Source: Candidatus Omnitrophota bacterium
GTDB lineage: Bacteria > Omnitrophota > Gorgyraeia > Aquiviventales > Aquiviventaceae
Assembly (NCBI GenBank): GCA_016206585.1
Contig: JACQRE010000104.1
Coordinates: 1-15,177, forward strand
DNA: 15,177 nucleotides
Direction: 5' to 3'
Below, piece after piece: positions 6,151 to 11,665 of this stretch. How positions within the stretch are numbered: position 1 is the first letter of the stretch; the number at the start of each line of letters is the position of its first letter. Made by a program: the position numbers and the translations under genes. A model generated the notes under the pieces. That model was not told where the DNA came from. It was given only the letters and a program-made list of their open reading frames with translations, and made no database searches.

Positions 6151-6834
6151 TTGACGCGATCGCTGCGCATCGTCATCACCGCCGGGCCGACGCGTGAGCC
6201 GATCGATCCGGTGCGGTTTCTCTCCAACTACTCGAGCGGGTACATGGGGGCGTGTCTCGCCGAGGAGTCGCTGCGGCGCGGCCACCGCGTCACGGTGATC
6301 AGCGGGCCCGGAAGCGAGGCCCTGCCATCTCGCGCGCGCGTCGTCCCGGTCGAGCAGGCGCGGGACATGGAGACGGCCCTGCGCCGCGAAGCCCGCCGGG
6401 CTGATGTGGTGATCATGGCGGCGGCGGTCGCCGATTTCCGTCCGGCGGCGATCCAGCCGGTCAAGCGGCCTCGCCGCGGACGTCTGACGCTCTCGCTGCG
6501 CGCCACGCCGGACATCATCGGACGGCTGCCCAGGCGGTCCGGACAGATCCGCGTTGGGTTCGCCCTGGAGACCGGCAAGACGGCGGTCCAGCGGGCGGCG
6601 CGCAAGCTGCGCGACAAGCAGCTCGATCTGGTGCTAGCCCAGCGCGCCAGTACGGCGCGGCCCCCCTTCGGGCGGCAGGCCGTCCGCGCGTGGGTGCTGG
6701 AGCGCGGCGGATCCGCCGAGCCGCTGGGGATCGCCTCCAAAGCGAAAGTGGCCCGGGTGCTCCTTGACAAGATTGAGGCGCTCTGGTACCGTCAACCGGA
6801 GCCCTTGACGAGTGGACATGTGGCGAAAACCTAA
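6151..6834 (+). CDS. coaB: Phosphopantothenate-cysteine ligase (separate CoaB)
   Basis: Joins 4'-phosphopantothenate to cysteine, the step before CoaC. 227 residues from TTG 6151. Conserved blocks are RIVITAGPTREPIDPVRFLS (6-25), NYSSGYMG (26-33), AAAVADFRP (90-98), TPDII (119-123) and GFALETG (136-142). No ATG or GTG lies near the domain start in this frame, so TTG 6151, one base after the coaC stop, is the most likely start; GGAAGAG at 6127-6133 is a possible ribosome-binding site. The 3' end contains a good promoter and overlaps the start of the pseudopilin gene. The fused CoaBC order (C then B) is kept. Confidence 0.9.
   Translation: MTRSLRIVITAGPTREPIDPVRFLSNYSSGYMGACLAEESLRRGHRVTVISGPGSEALPSRARVVPVEQARDMETALRREARRADVVIMAAAVADFRPAAIQPVKRPRRGRLTLSLRATPDIIGRLPRRSGQIRVGFALETGKTAVQRAARKLRDKQLDLVLAQRASTARPPFGRQAVRAWVLERGGSAEPLGIASKAKVARVLLDKIEALWYRQPEPLTSGHVAKT
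6764..6792 (+). promoter_or_regulatory. Sigma-70-type promoter for the pseudopilin, inside coaB
   Basis: A perfect TTGACA (6764-6769), a 17-bp spacer, then TACCGT (6787-6792) preceded by TGG, i.e. an extended -10 TGn. The -10 matches TATAAT at only 3 of 6, but the -35, spacing and TG element are all ideal. Transcription would start near 6799, about 13-20 bp before the pseudopilin start, although the site lies inside coaB coding sequence. Confidence 0.55.
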
Positions 6835-7270
6835 GGCCTCATCAGGGTTTACGTTAATCGAGCTGCTGGTGGTCATCGCGATCATCGGCATTCTCGTGGG
6901 CTTCCTTGCCCCGGGGGCGATGAAGCTGCGGGAGAAGGCCCGCCGGTCGAAGTGTCAAAACAATTTGAAGCAGATCTTCTACGCGATCTCCGCCTACCGG
7001 GACGACCATCACGAGCAGTACCCGGAGTCGCTGGACGAGCTGGACGAAGCCTACATCGATGATCCGGAGGTCTTCAAGTGCCCCTCGTCAGCCAATCCGG
7101 TGCCGGGCAACGCGTCCGGTGGCGACTACGAGTACCTCTCCGGGCTCTCCCCGGCCAGCCGCTCCACCGAGCCGCTCGTGCAGGATCGCGACGGCAACCA
7201 CCCCGACGGCATCAACATTCTCCGCGTCGGCGGGCAGGTCGACTTTGAGTCGATCGGCAAGAAACCGTAA
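6812..7270 (+). CDS. Type II secretion / type IV pilus-like pseudopilin
   Basis: 152 residues. Class III signal: short charged leader MDMWRKPKASSG, then cleavage before Phe in G|FTLIELLVVIAIIGILVGF, with Glu at mature position 5, followed by a basic turn and the long N-terminal helix (KCQNNLKQIFYAISAYRDDH). The globular part includes a CPSS motif and DGINILRVGGQVDFES, typical of small environmental pseudopilins with a terminal beta strand. GTG 6812 or ATG 6818 may be the start; either overlaps the coaB 3' end by roughly 20 bp. No other pilus genes are adjacent, so which system it serves cannot be told. It probably has its own promoter at 6764-6792. Confidence 0.88.
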   Translation: MDMWRKPKASSGFTLIELLVVIAIIGILVGFLAPGAMKLREKARRSKCQNNLKQIFYAISAYRDDHHEQYPESLDELDEAYIDDPEVFKCPSSANPVPGNASGGDYEYLSGLSPASRSTEPLVQDRDGNHPDGINILRVGGQVDFESIGKKP

Positions 7271-7355
7271 GCCCCAGCCCGCCAGCCGATGCCCCGCACA
7301 CCGGCACGCTCTCGCGTCGCTCATGGATGATCAGGCGTGCTTCCGGATGCTCCAC

Positions 7356-7430
7356 GGCGCGGTAGCCAAGTGGTAAGGCGAGGGTCTGCAAAACCCTTAT
7401 GCATCGGTTCGATTCCGATCCGCGCCTCCA
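7356..7430 (+). tRNA. tRNA-Cys (GCA)
   Basis: Acceptor stem GGCGCGG (7356-7362) pairs with CCGCGCC (7420-7426). Anticodon stem AGGGT/ACCCT encloses loop CTGCAAA with anticodon GCA at 7388-7390. The T-arm loop TTCGATT is present. The discriminator is U73, as expected for tRNA-Cys, and CCA is encoded at 7428-7430. It is the first of three tandem tRNAs; the 85 bp between it and the pseudopilin stop show no clear structure. Confidence 0.96.
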
Positions 7431-7446
7431 ATTTTGGGCATGCGCC

Positions 7447-7530
7447 GGGCGAGTGGTGAAACTGGCAAACACTACGGACTTAAAATCCGTTGCCCGAAAG
7501 GGCTTGGGGGTTCGAATCCCTCCTCGCCCA
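7447..7530 (+). tRNA. tRNA-Leu (UAA)
   Basis: Class II tRNA. Acceptor GGGCGAG (7447-7453) pairs with CTCGCCC (7523-7529), with discriminator A7530. Anticodon stem ACGGA/TCCGT encloses loop CTTAAAA, anticodon TAA at 7481-7483. The long variable arm TGCCCGAAAGGGCTT is characteristic of Leu. CCA is not encoded (CCC follows), unlike the Cys gene 17 bp upstream. Confidence 0.95.
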
Positions 7531-7580
7531 CCCCCGGCACTTCACGTTGGTGGGAATGCACCAGGGCGATCCATTCGCAG

Positions 7581-7654
7581 GGGCGGTTAGCTCAGTTGGT
7601 TAGAGCGCATGGTCGACATCCATGAGGCCACAGGTTCAAATCCTGTACCGCCCA
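7581..7654 (+). tRNA. tRNA-Val (GAC), with unusual C33
   Basis: Acceptor GGGCGGT (7581-7587) pairs with ACCGCCC (7647-7653), with discriminator A7654. D-stem GCTC/GAGC, anticodon stem CATGG/CCATG (7608-7612 and 7620-7624), T-stem ACAGG/CCTGT. The 7-nt loop is TCGACAT, giving anticodon GAC (7615-7617) but C instead of the near-universal U at position 33. CCA is not encoded. The LAGLIDADG-like gene starts 16 bp later. All stems pair fully, so the gene does not look decayed. Confidence 0.92.
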
Positions 7655-7670
7655 GTTTTGTAAACCGAGC

Positions 7671-8330
7671 ATGAACGAAGCGCAGCTAAGAACACTGTAT
7701 TGTGAGCAACGGCTCTCAATGATGGAAATTGCGCAGCGACTGAGCACCACACACGCGACGGTGTTGTACTGGCTGAAGAAACACGCTATCCAGAGACGCT
7801 CGTGGAGCGAAAGTACGTATGCAAAGCGGAACCCTATTGGCGACCCCTTCACGATCCCTGACAGGCTTTCTCCTGAGCAAGAAGCATTGCTTCAAGCAGG
7901 CCTCCTTCTCTATTGGGCAGAGGGCACGAAAGGCGGTCCGTCATTACAAATCGCCAACCTCGATCCACGGATGCTGCAGTTATTCGTCAAGTTTCTTCGA
8001 CTTGTGTGCCGGATTCATGAGCAACGGCTCTATGTGTATGTGAGGGTCCATCGTTCATTTTCGAGGACCGCTGCCCGCCGGTATTGGTCACGGCTGCTCA
8101 GCATCGTCCCTACACGAGTGCATGTCTATATGCATACAGATACGCGGGGCAAACGGAAACAGTGGTCTCCCTATGGGCTCGCCACGCTTGAATTCCACAA
8201 CAGCAAACTGAAGCGATGGCTGGAGCAAGCGATCAATGAATACGTTGAGCAACAGCTGCAAACTTCCCGGACAGATCCGCGCTACGCGTGGCTGGTGAAG
8301 GACGCTGAGGGCACATACGCTCTGAACTAA
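7671..8330 (+). CDS. HTH plus LAGLIDADG-like protein, possible free-standing homing endonuclease
   Basis: 219 residues. The N-terminal helix-turn-helix (about 12-42: LSMMEIAQRLSTTHATVLYW) resembles small DNA-binding domains of resolvases and homing enzymes. Residues 73-85 (LLQAGLLLYWAEG) look like a degenerate LAGLIDADG helix with an acidic residue (E84) near its end, followed by TK, the NLDPRMLQLFVKFLR helix and a second beta-rich segment ending SPYGLATLEFHNSKL (166-180). I recall similar proteins in environmental genomes but have no named family. The gene starts 16 bp after tRNA-Val, and its TAA shares a base with the ATG of the broken thrS 5' copy (TAATG). GC is low (27/60 at 7981-8040, against 40/60 in thrS at 9421-9480), which suggests transfer. 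Endonuclease activity is an inference. Confidence 0.6.
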   Translation: MNEAQLRTLYCEQRLSMMEIAQRLSTTHATVLYWLKKHAIQRRSWSESTYAKRNPIGDPFTIPDRLSPEQEALLQAGLLLYWAEGTKGGPSLQIANLDPRMLQLFVKFLRLVCRIHEQRLYVYVRVHRSFSRTAARRYWSRLLSIVPTRVHVYMHTDTRGKRKQWSPYGLATLEFHNSKLKRWLEQAINEYVEQQLQTSRTDPRYAWLVKDAEGTYALN

Positions 8331-8545
8331 TGGGACACGCGGGAAAATCAGAGGAGCTCAAAAGCAAGGACCCGCTGTACGCGCTGCGGCACTCCGCCGC
8401 GCACATCACCCCACCACCTCGTTGGGACAGCCCCGCCGCTGGCGGGGTGTCCGTCCCGCAGGTGGCGGGACGGACCTCCGCGTTGCGGAGGTCCACAACG
8501 AGGTGGTGGGGTCATGGCGCTCCGGCACCGATGGGCAGTGGCTGA
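8330..8545 (+). pseudogene. Displaced 5' fragment of thrS, split by a palindromic element; 71-residue open frame
   Basis: From ATG 8330 the first 26 codons read MGHAGKSEELKSKDPLYALR then HSAAHI, 22 of 26 residues identical to the intact thrS start at 8545, while the DNA is only 56/78 identical. Of the 22 shared residues, 12 use a different codon. The relic is interrupted at 8409 by a 103-bp element, resumes at 8512-8520 (TCATGGCGC, which would be the ATG-GCG of the next codons), then becomes unrelated. The open frame runs through the element to TGA 8543-8545, sharing a base with the real thrS ATG (TGATG). It could act as a translated leader peptide. Its codons (CTG, TAC, GCG, CGG) match the host better than the functional copy does, so this is probably the original 5' end. 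Confidence 0.75.
8406..8514. mobile_element. Small palindromic element 2 (MITE-like), four-way cloverleaf fold
   Basis: The element spans 8409-8511 (103 bp), flanked by TCA at 8406-8408 and 8512-8514, against a single TCA in the intact thrS. Closing stem: CCCCACCACCTCGTTG (8409-8424) pairs perfectly with 8496-8511. Arm A: 8425-8437 with 8441-8452, one bulge (G8430), loop GCT. Arm B: 8453-8459 with 8465-8471, loop AGGTG. Arm C: 8472-8481 with 8485-8494, loop GTT. Only A8495 is unpaired at the junction, so almost every base is in a stem. No coding content is apparent. Its right end, reverse-complemented, shares 15 identical bases with the left end of element 1 (3266-3280), making them one family. 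Confidence 0.75.
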
Positions 8546-10296
8546 TGGGGCATACAGGAAAAACGGAAGAGCTGAAGCAGCGGGACCCGTTGTATGCATT
8601 GCGACACAGCGCAGCGCACATCATGGCCCAAGCCGTGAAACGGCTGTACCCGGACGTGAAGCTCGCCATCGGACCGCCGATCGAAGACGGGTTCTACTAC
8701 GACCTCGATCTGCCGGTGAAGCTCACCGACGAGGATCTCCCGAAGATCGAGGCGGAGATGGCCAAGATCGTCAAGGAGAACCACCCGTTCCGGCAGTCGT
8801 TCATGGGCAAGCGCGAGGCGCTCTCGCGGCTCACGGAGCGCGGGGAGCGGTTCAAGCTGGAGATCGTGGAGGGGATCCCCGACGACCGCGTCTCGTTCTA
8901 CGCCGACGGCGAGTTCGTCGACCTGTGCGAGGGGCCGCACGTCGGTGCCACGGGCGACGTGAAGGCGGTCAAACTGCTGAGCGTCGCGGGCGCCTATTGG
9001 CGCGGCGACGAGCGGCAAGCGCAGCTGCAGCGCATCTACGGCACCGCGTTCCCGACGCGCGAGGCGCTGGACGCGCACCTCAAGCGGCTGGAAGAGGCCA
9101 AGCGGCGCGACCACCGGCGGCCCGGCACCGAGCTGGAGCTGTTCAGCTTCCAGGAGCTGGCCGGGCCCGGCGTCGTGTTCTACCACCCAAAGGGCGCCTT
9201 GGTGCGCTCGCTCATCGAAGACGAGATCCGGCGGCGGCATCTGGAGCGGGGCTATGAGCTCGTGGCCACCCCGCATATCTTCCGCACCGATATCTGGAAG
9301 CGTTCGGGGCACCTCGAGTACTACAAGGACTACATCTTTCTGTTCGAGGCCGAGGAGCAGGGGTTCGGGATCAGGCCGATGAACTGCCCGGGCCACATCC
9401 TCATCTACCAGTCGAAGACTCGAAGCTACCGCGACCTGCCGCTGCGCTTCTTCGAGCTGGGGACGGTGTACCGGAACGAGAAATCGGGCGTGCTACACGG
9501 GTTGCTGCGCGTGCGCGGCTTCACGCAGGACGACGCGCACGTCTTCCTGCGCGAGGATCAGCTCGTGCAGGAGATCGGGCAGATCCTGGACTTCGAGTTC
9601 GAGGTCGTCAAGGCCTTCGGCTTCACCGACTACGAGATCGAGCTCTCGACGCGTCCCGAGCAGTTCATCGGCAGCCCCGCCTCATGGGAGCACGCCGAGG
9701 CCGCGCTGCGCGAAGCCCTGCAATCCCGCGGCGTGGCCTTTGCGGTCCAGGAGGGGGGCGGGGCGTTCTACGGCCCGAAGATCGACGTCAAGATCAAAGA
9801 CGCCATCGGACGCAGTTGGCAGTGCGGGACGATCCAGTGCGACTTCGGGCTGCCGGAACGCTTCGATCTGACCTATGCGGGCGAAGACGGCAAACTCCAC
9901 CGCACCGTGATGGTGCACCGCGCGCTGCTGGGCAGCATCGAGCGGTTCTTCGGGATGCTGATCGAGCACTATGCCGGCGCCTTTCCGGTGTGGCTGGCTC
10001 CGGTGCAGGCGTCGGTGATCCCGATCGGCGACCGGTTCGTCCCCTACGCCCGCGAGGTGGCCGCGTCGCTGCGCGCCCGCGGCCTGCGGGTGCAGTGTGA
10101 CGAGCGCAACGAGAAGATGCAGGCGAAGATCCGCGACGCGCAGCTGCAGCAGATCCCCTACATGGCGGTCGTCGGCGAACGCGAGACGCAGGCGAGCGCC
10201 GTCTCGGTCCGGCACCGCCGGGAAGGCGATCTGGGTTCCATGGGGCTGGAGGCGTTTGCCCAGCGCGTCAGTCAGGAGAACGCGAGCCGTTCGTAG
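8545..10296 (+). CDS. thrS: Threonine-tRNA ligase lacking the TGS domain
   Basis: Charges tRNA-Thr and edits Ser-tRNA-Thr. 583 residues, about 60 shorter than E. coli ThrRS because the N-terminal TGS domain is absent; the protein begins at the editing domain. Editing residues H21 and H25 (RHSAAH) and C128/H132 (LCEGPH) are present. In the catalytic core, MNCPGH gives zinc ligand C281, the motif 2 region RFFELGTVYRNEKSG starts at 301, and H332 (TQDDAH) is the second zinc ligand. A C-terminal anticodon-binding domain follows. The start ATG 8545 overlaps the preceding short frame (TGATG). The frame is open upstream to 8422, but that part is the palindromic element. The first codons (CAT, ACA, TTG, TAT, GCA, CGA) are atypical of the GC-rich remainder. 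Confidence 0.96.
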   Translation: MGHTGKTEELKQRDPLYALRHSAAHIMAQAVKRLYPDVKLAIGPPIEDGFYYDLDLPVKLTDEDLPKIEAEMAKIVKENHPFRQSFMGKREALSRLTERGERFKLEIVEGIPDDRVSFYADGEFVDLCEGPHVGATGDVKAVKLLSVAGAYWRGDERQAQLQRIYGTAFPTREALDAHLKRLEEAKRRDHRRPGTELELFSFQELAGPGVVFYHPKGALVRSLIEDEIRRRHLERGYELVATPHIFRTDIWKRSGHLEYYKDYIFLFEAEEQGFGIRPMNCPGHILIYQSKTRSYRDLPLRFFELGTVYRNEKSGVLHGLLRVRGFTQDDAHVFLREDQLVQEIGQILDFEFEVVKAFGFTDYEIELSTRPEQFIGSPASWEHAEAALREALQSRGVAFAVQEGGGAFYGPKIDVKIKDAIGRSWQCGTIQCDFGLPERFDLTYAGEDGKLHRTVMVHRALLGSIERFFGMLIEHYAGAFPVWLAPVQASVIPIGDRFVPYAREVAASLRARGLRVQCDERNEKMQAKIRDAQLQQIPYMAVVGERETQASAVSVRHRREGDLGSMGLEAFAQRVSQENASRS

Positions 10297-10307
10297 CGGC
10301 TCCACAC

Positions 10308-10314
10308 AGGAGGG
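10308..10314 (+). promoter_or_regulatory. Strong Shine-Dalgarno for infC
   Basis: AGGAGGG lies 9 nt before GTG 10324, in the 27-bp gap after thrS. It decides the GTG start, since no ATG is near the conserved RVNERIR block. This is an unusually strong site for the window, where most genes rely on overlaps. Confidence 0.8.
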
Positions 10315-10323
10315 CACGTTAGG

Positions 10324-10968
10324 GTGAGACAACTGCGGGTGAATGAGCGCATTCGCATCAGTCAGGTTCGGGTCATTGCAGCAGACGGCGCCCAGCTGGG
10401 CATCATGGTGCCGGCCGACGCGCTGCGTCTGGCGCGCGAGCAGGGGCTCGACCTCGTGGAGGTCGCCCCACAGACCAGCCCGCCGGTGTGCCGCATCATG
10501 GATTTCAACAAGTTCCGGTACGAAGAGCAGCGGCGCGAGCGGGAAGCGAAGAAGAAGCACCACGTCGCCAAGCTCAAAGAGGTCAAGTTCAAGCCCCATA
10601 TCGAAGAGCACGACTACAAGGTCAAGCTCGAGATGCTGCGGCGGTTCCTGATGCGCGGCGACCAGGCGAAGGTCACCATGGTCTACCGCGGGCGGGAGCT
10701 GGCCCACACGGAGCTGGGCCGGCGCATTTTGGACCGGCTCATCGAGGATCTCAAGCCCATCAGCAAGGTGGAGCGCACCCCGTCGCTGGACGGGCGGTTC
10801 ATGACGATGGTGTTCGGCTCGGACCGCGACAAGATCAAGCAGCTGGAGCGGCAGAGGGCCAAGCAGAAGGCGCTGGCCGAACGCGCGGCCTCCGGGAAAG
10901 GCGACGGGAGCACCGCCAAGTCCGGATCGGCGGCCAGTGCGGCTCCGGCGAGATCAGAAGGGACCTGA
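10324..10968 (+). CDS. infC: Translation initiation factor IF-3
   Basis: Binds the 30S subunit, blocks early 50S joining and checks the initiator codon. 214 residues. RVNERIRISQVRVIAADGAQLGI is the N-domain start, DLVEVAPQTSPPVCRIMDFNKFRYE the conserved middle, and KEVKFKPHIEEHDYKVK the linker and C-domain start. After about residue 180 there is an extra tail rich in Lys, Ala, Gly and Ser (GKGDGSTAKSGSAAS), probably disordered. The start is GTG, with a strong Shine-Dalgarno; many infC genes use rarer AUU/AUA starts for autoregulation, which is not seen here. The usual thrS-infC-rpmI-rplT order is kept. Confidence 0.96.
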   Translation: MRQLRVNERIRISQVRVIAADGAQLGIMVPADALRLAREQGLDLVEVAPQTSPPVCRIMDFNKFRYEEQRREREAKKKHHVAKLKEVKFKPHIEEHDYKVKLEMLRRFLMRGDQAKVTMVYRGRELAHTELGRRILDRLIEDLKPISKVERTPSLDGRFMTMVFGSDRDKIKQLERQRAKQKALAERAASGKGDGSTAKSGSAASAAPARSEGT

Positions 10969-10971
10969 CGG

Positions 10972-11172
10972 ATGCCAAAGATCAAGACGGTGAAGGGGGT
11001 CAAGGCGCGGGTCAAGGTGACGGGACGCGGCCGGGTCGTGGCGTTTCGCTCCGGCCGGCGGCATCTCCTCGGCGGCAAGCGGGCGAAGACGAAGCGGCAG
11101 CTGCGGCGACAGCGGCTCCTAGCGCCTGCGGATGCGCGGAAAGTCCTCGCGCTGATTCCGTACCACGCATGA
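10972..11172 (+). CDS. rpmI: Ribosomal protein bL35
   Basis: 66 residues, very basic. MPKIKTVKGVKARVKVTGRG and GRRHLLGGKRAKTKRQLR match the L35 pattern (MPKxKTxxxxxKRFKxTGxGKxxRxxxxxxHxLxxKxxKxKRxLR). It starts 3 bp after the infC stop and lies between infC and rplT, the standard position. It is slightly divergent: Ala12 takes the place of the more usual Ser/Ala-Lys stretch, without loss of key basic residues. Confidence 0.94.
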   Translation: MPKIKTVKGVKARVKVTGRGRVVAFRSGRRHLLGGKRAKTKRQLRRQRLLAPADARKVLALIPYHA

Positions 11173-11194
11173 GCAGTCAGAAAGGAAACGCACG

Positions 11195-11545
11195 ATGGCC
11201 AAAGTGAAGTGGGCGGTCACGTCGCGCCGGCGGCGCAAGCGGTTGCTCCGTCGGGCGAAGGGGTACTATGGGTCCCGGCGGCTGCACCTCCTGAAGGCGA
11301 AAGAGACGGTCATGCGGGCGAAGGCCTACAGCACCCGGGACCGCAAGGTGAAGAAGCGGGAGTTCCGCAACCTGTGGGTCATCCGGCTCAACGCGGCCGC
11401 GCGGTCGCGCGGCCTGACGTACAGCCGGCTGATGTCGGCCTTCCGCAAGGCGAATGTGAAGCTGGACCGCAAACAGCTCGCCGAGATGGCCCTCAACGAC
11501 CAGCAGGCGTTCGACCAGCTCGTCTCTCAAGTCGCGGCACATTAG
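11195..11545 (+). CDS. rplT: Ribosomal protein bL20
   Basis: 116 residues, the usual length of about 117. RRRRKRLLRRAKGYYGSRR, KAKETVMRAKAYSTRDRK and REFRNLWVIRLNAAARSRGL are the family blocks; bL20 binds 23S rRNA early in 50S assembly. An AGAAAGGAAA Shine-Dalgarno lies about 8 nt before ATG 11195. In other bacteria L20 represses rpmI-rplT by binding the leader; I see no clear matching structure in the 22-bp gap after rpmI. Confidence 0.96.
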   Translation: MAKVKWAVTSRRRRKRLLRRAKGYYGSRRLHLLKAKETVMRAKAYSTRDRKVKKREFRNLWVIRLNAAARSRGLTYSRLMSAFRKANVKLDRKQLAEMALNDQQAFDQLVSQVAAH

Positions 11546-11562
11546 CAGACTACAGGTAAACG

Positions 11563-11643
11563 TCAGGCTGCAGGCTGCAGGCTTCAAGCTGCACACAGAC
11601 CGTTCGTCGGTCTGCAGCTTGAAGCCTGGAGCGTGTAGCCTGA
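11563..11643. repeat. Long imperfect inverted repeat with 7-bp words, rplT-permease gap
   Basis: The main stem pairs CAGGCTTCAAGCTGC (11578-11592) with its exact reverse complement at 11614-11628. An inner stem AGACCG (11597-11602)/CGGTCT (11608-11613) has loop TTCGT, and an outer stem pairs TCAGGCT (11563-11569) with AGCCTGA (11637-11643). The left side also contains CAGGCTG-CAGGCTG-CAGGCTT, near-tandem 7-mers. No T-run follows, so it is not a classical intrinsic terminator. It occupies most of the 120-bp gap. It differs from the two CCCACCACC elements in ends and fold. Confidence 0.8.
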
Positions 11644-11665
11644 ACTTTCATAGGGCGTACGCGTA

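Noticed and set aside
8422..8544. Upstream extension of thrS by 41 residues
   Set aside because: It is translation of the palindromic element and filler and shows no TGS homology. The MGHTGK start matches the displaced copy MGHAGK.
8330..8545. T-box riboswitch before thrS
   Set aside because: The leader contains GGTGGGG and a cloverleaf, but no T-box bulge sequence (GGTGGNACC) paired with a terminator; the structure is explained by the inserted element.
8514..9257. 247-residue open frame beginning at ATG 8514 after element 2
   Set aside because: It runs in another frame through thrS and gives an Arg/Ala-rich product without homology.
11578..11628. Intrinsic terminator after rplT
   Set aside because: The stem is strong but no T-run follows, and the repeat words on both sides fit a repeat better. 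Partial termination cannot be excluded.
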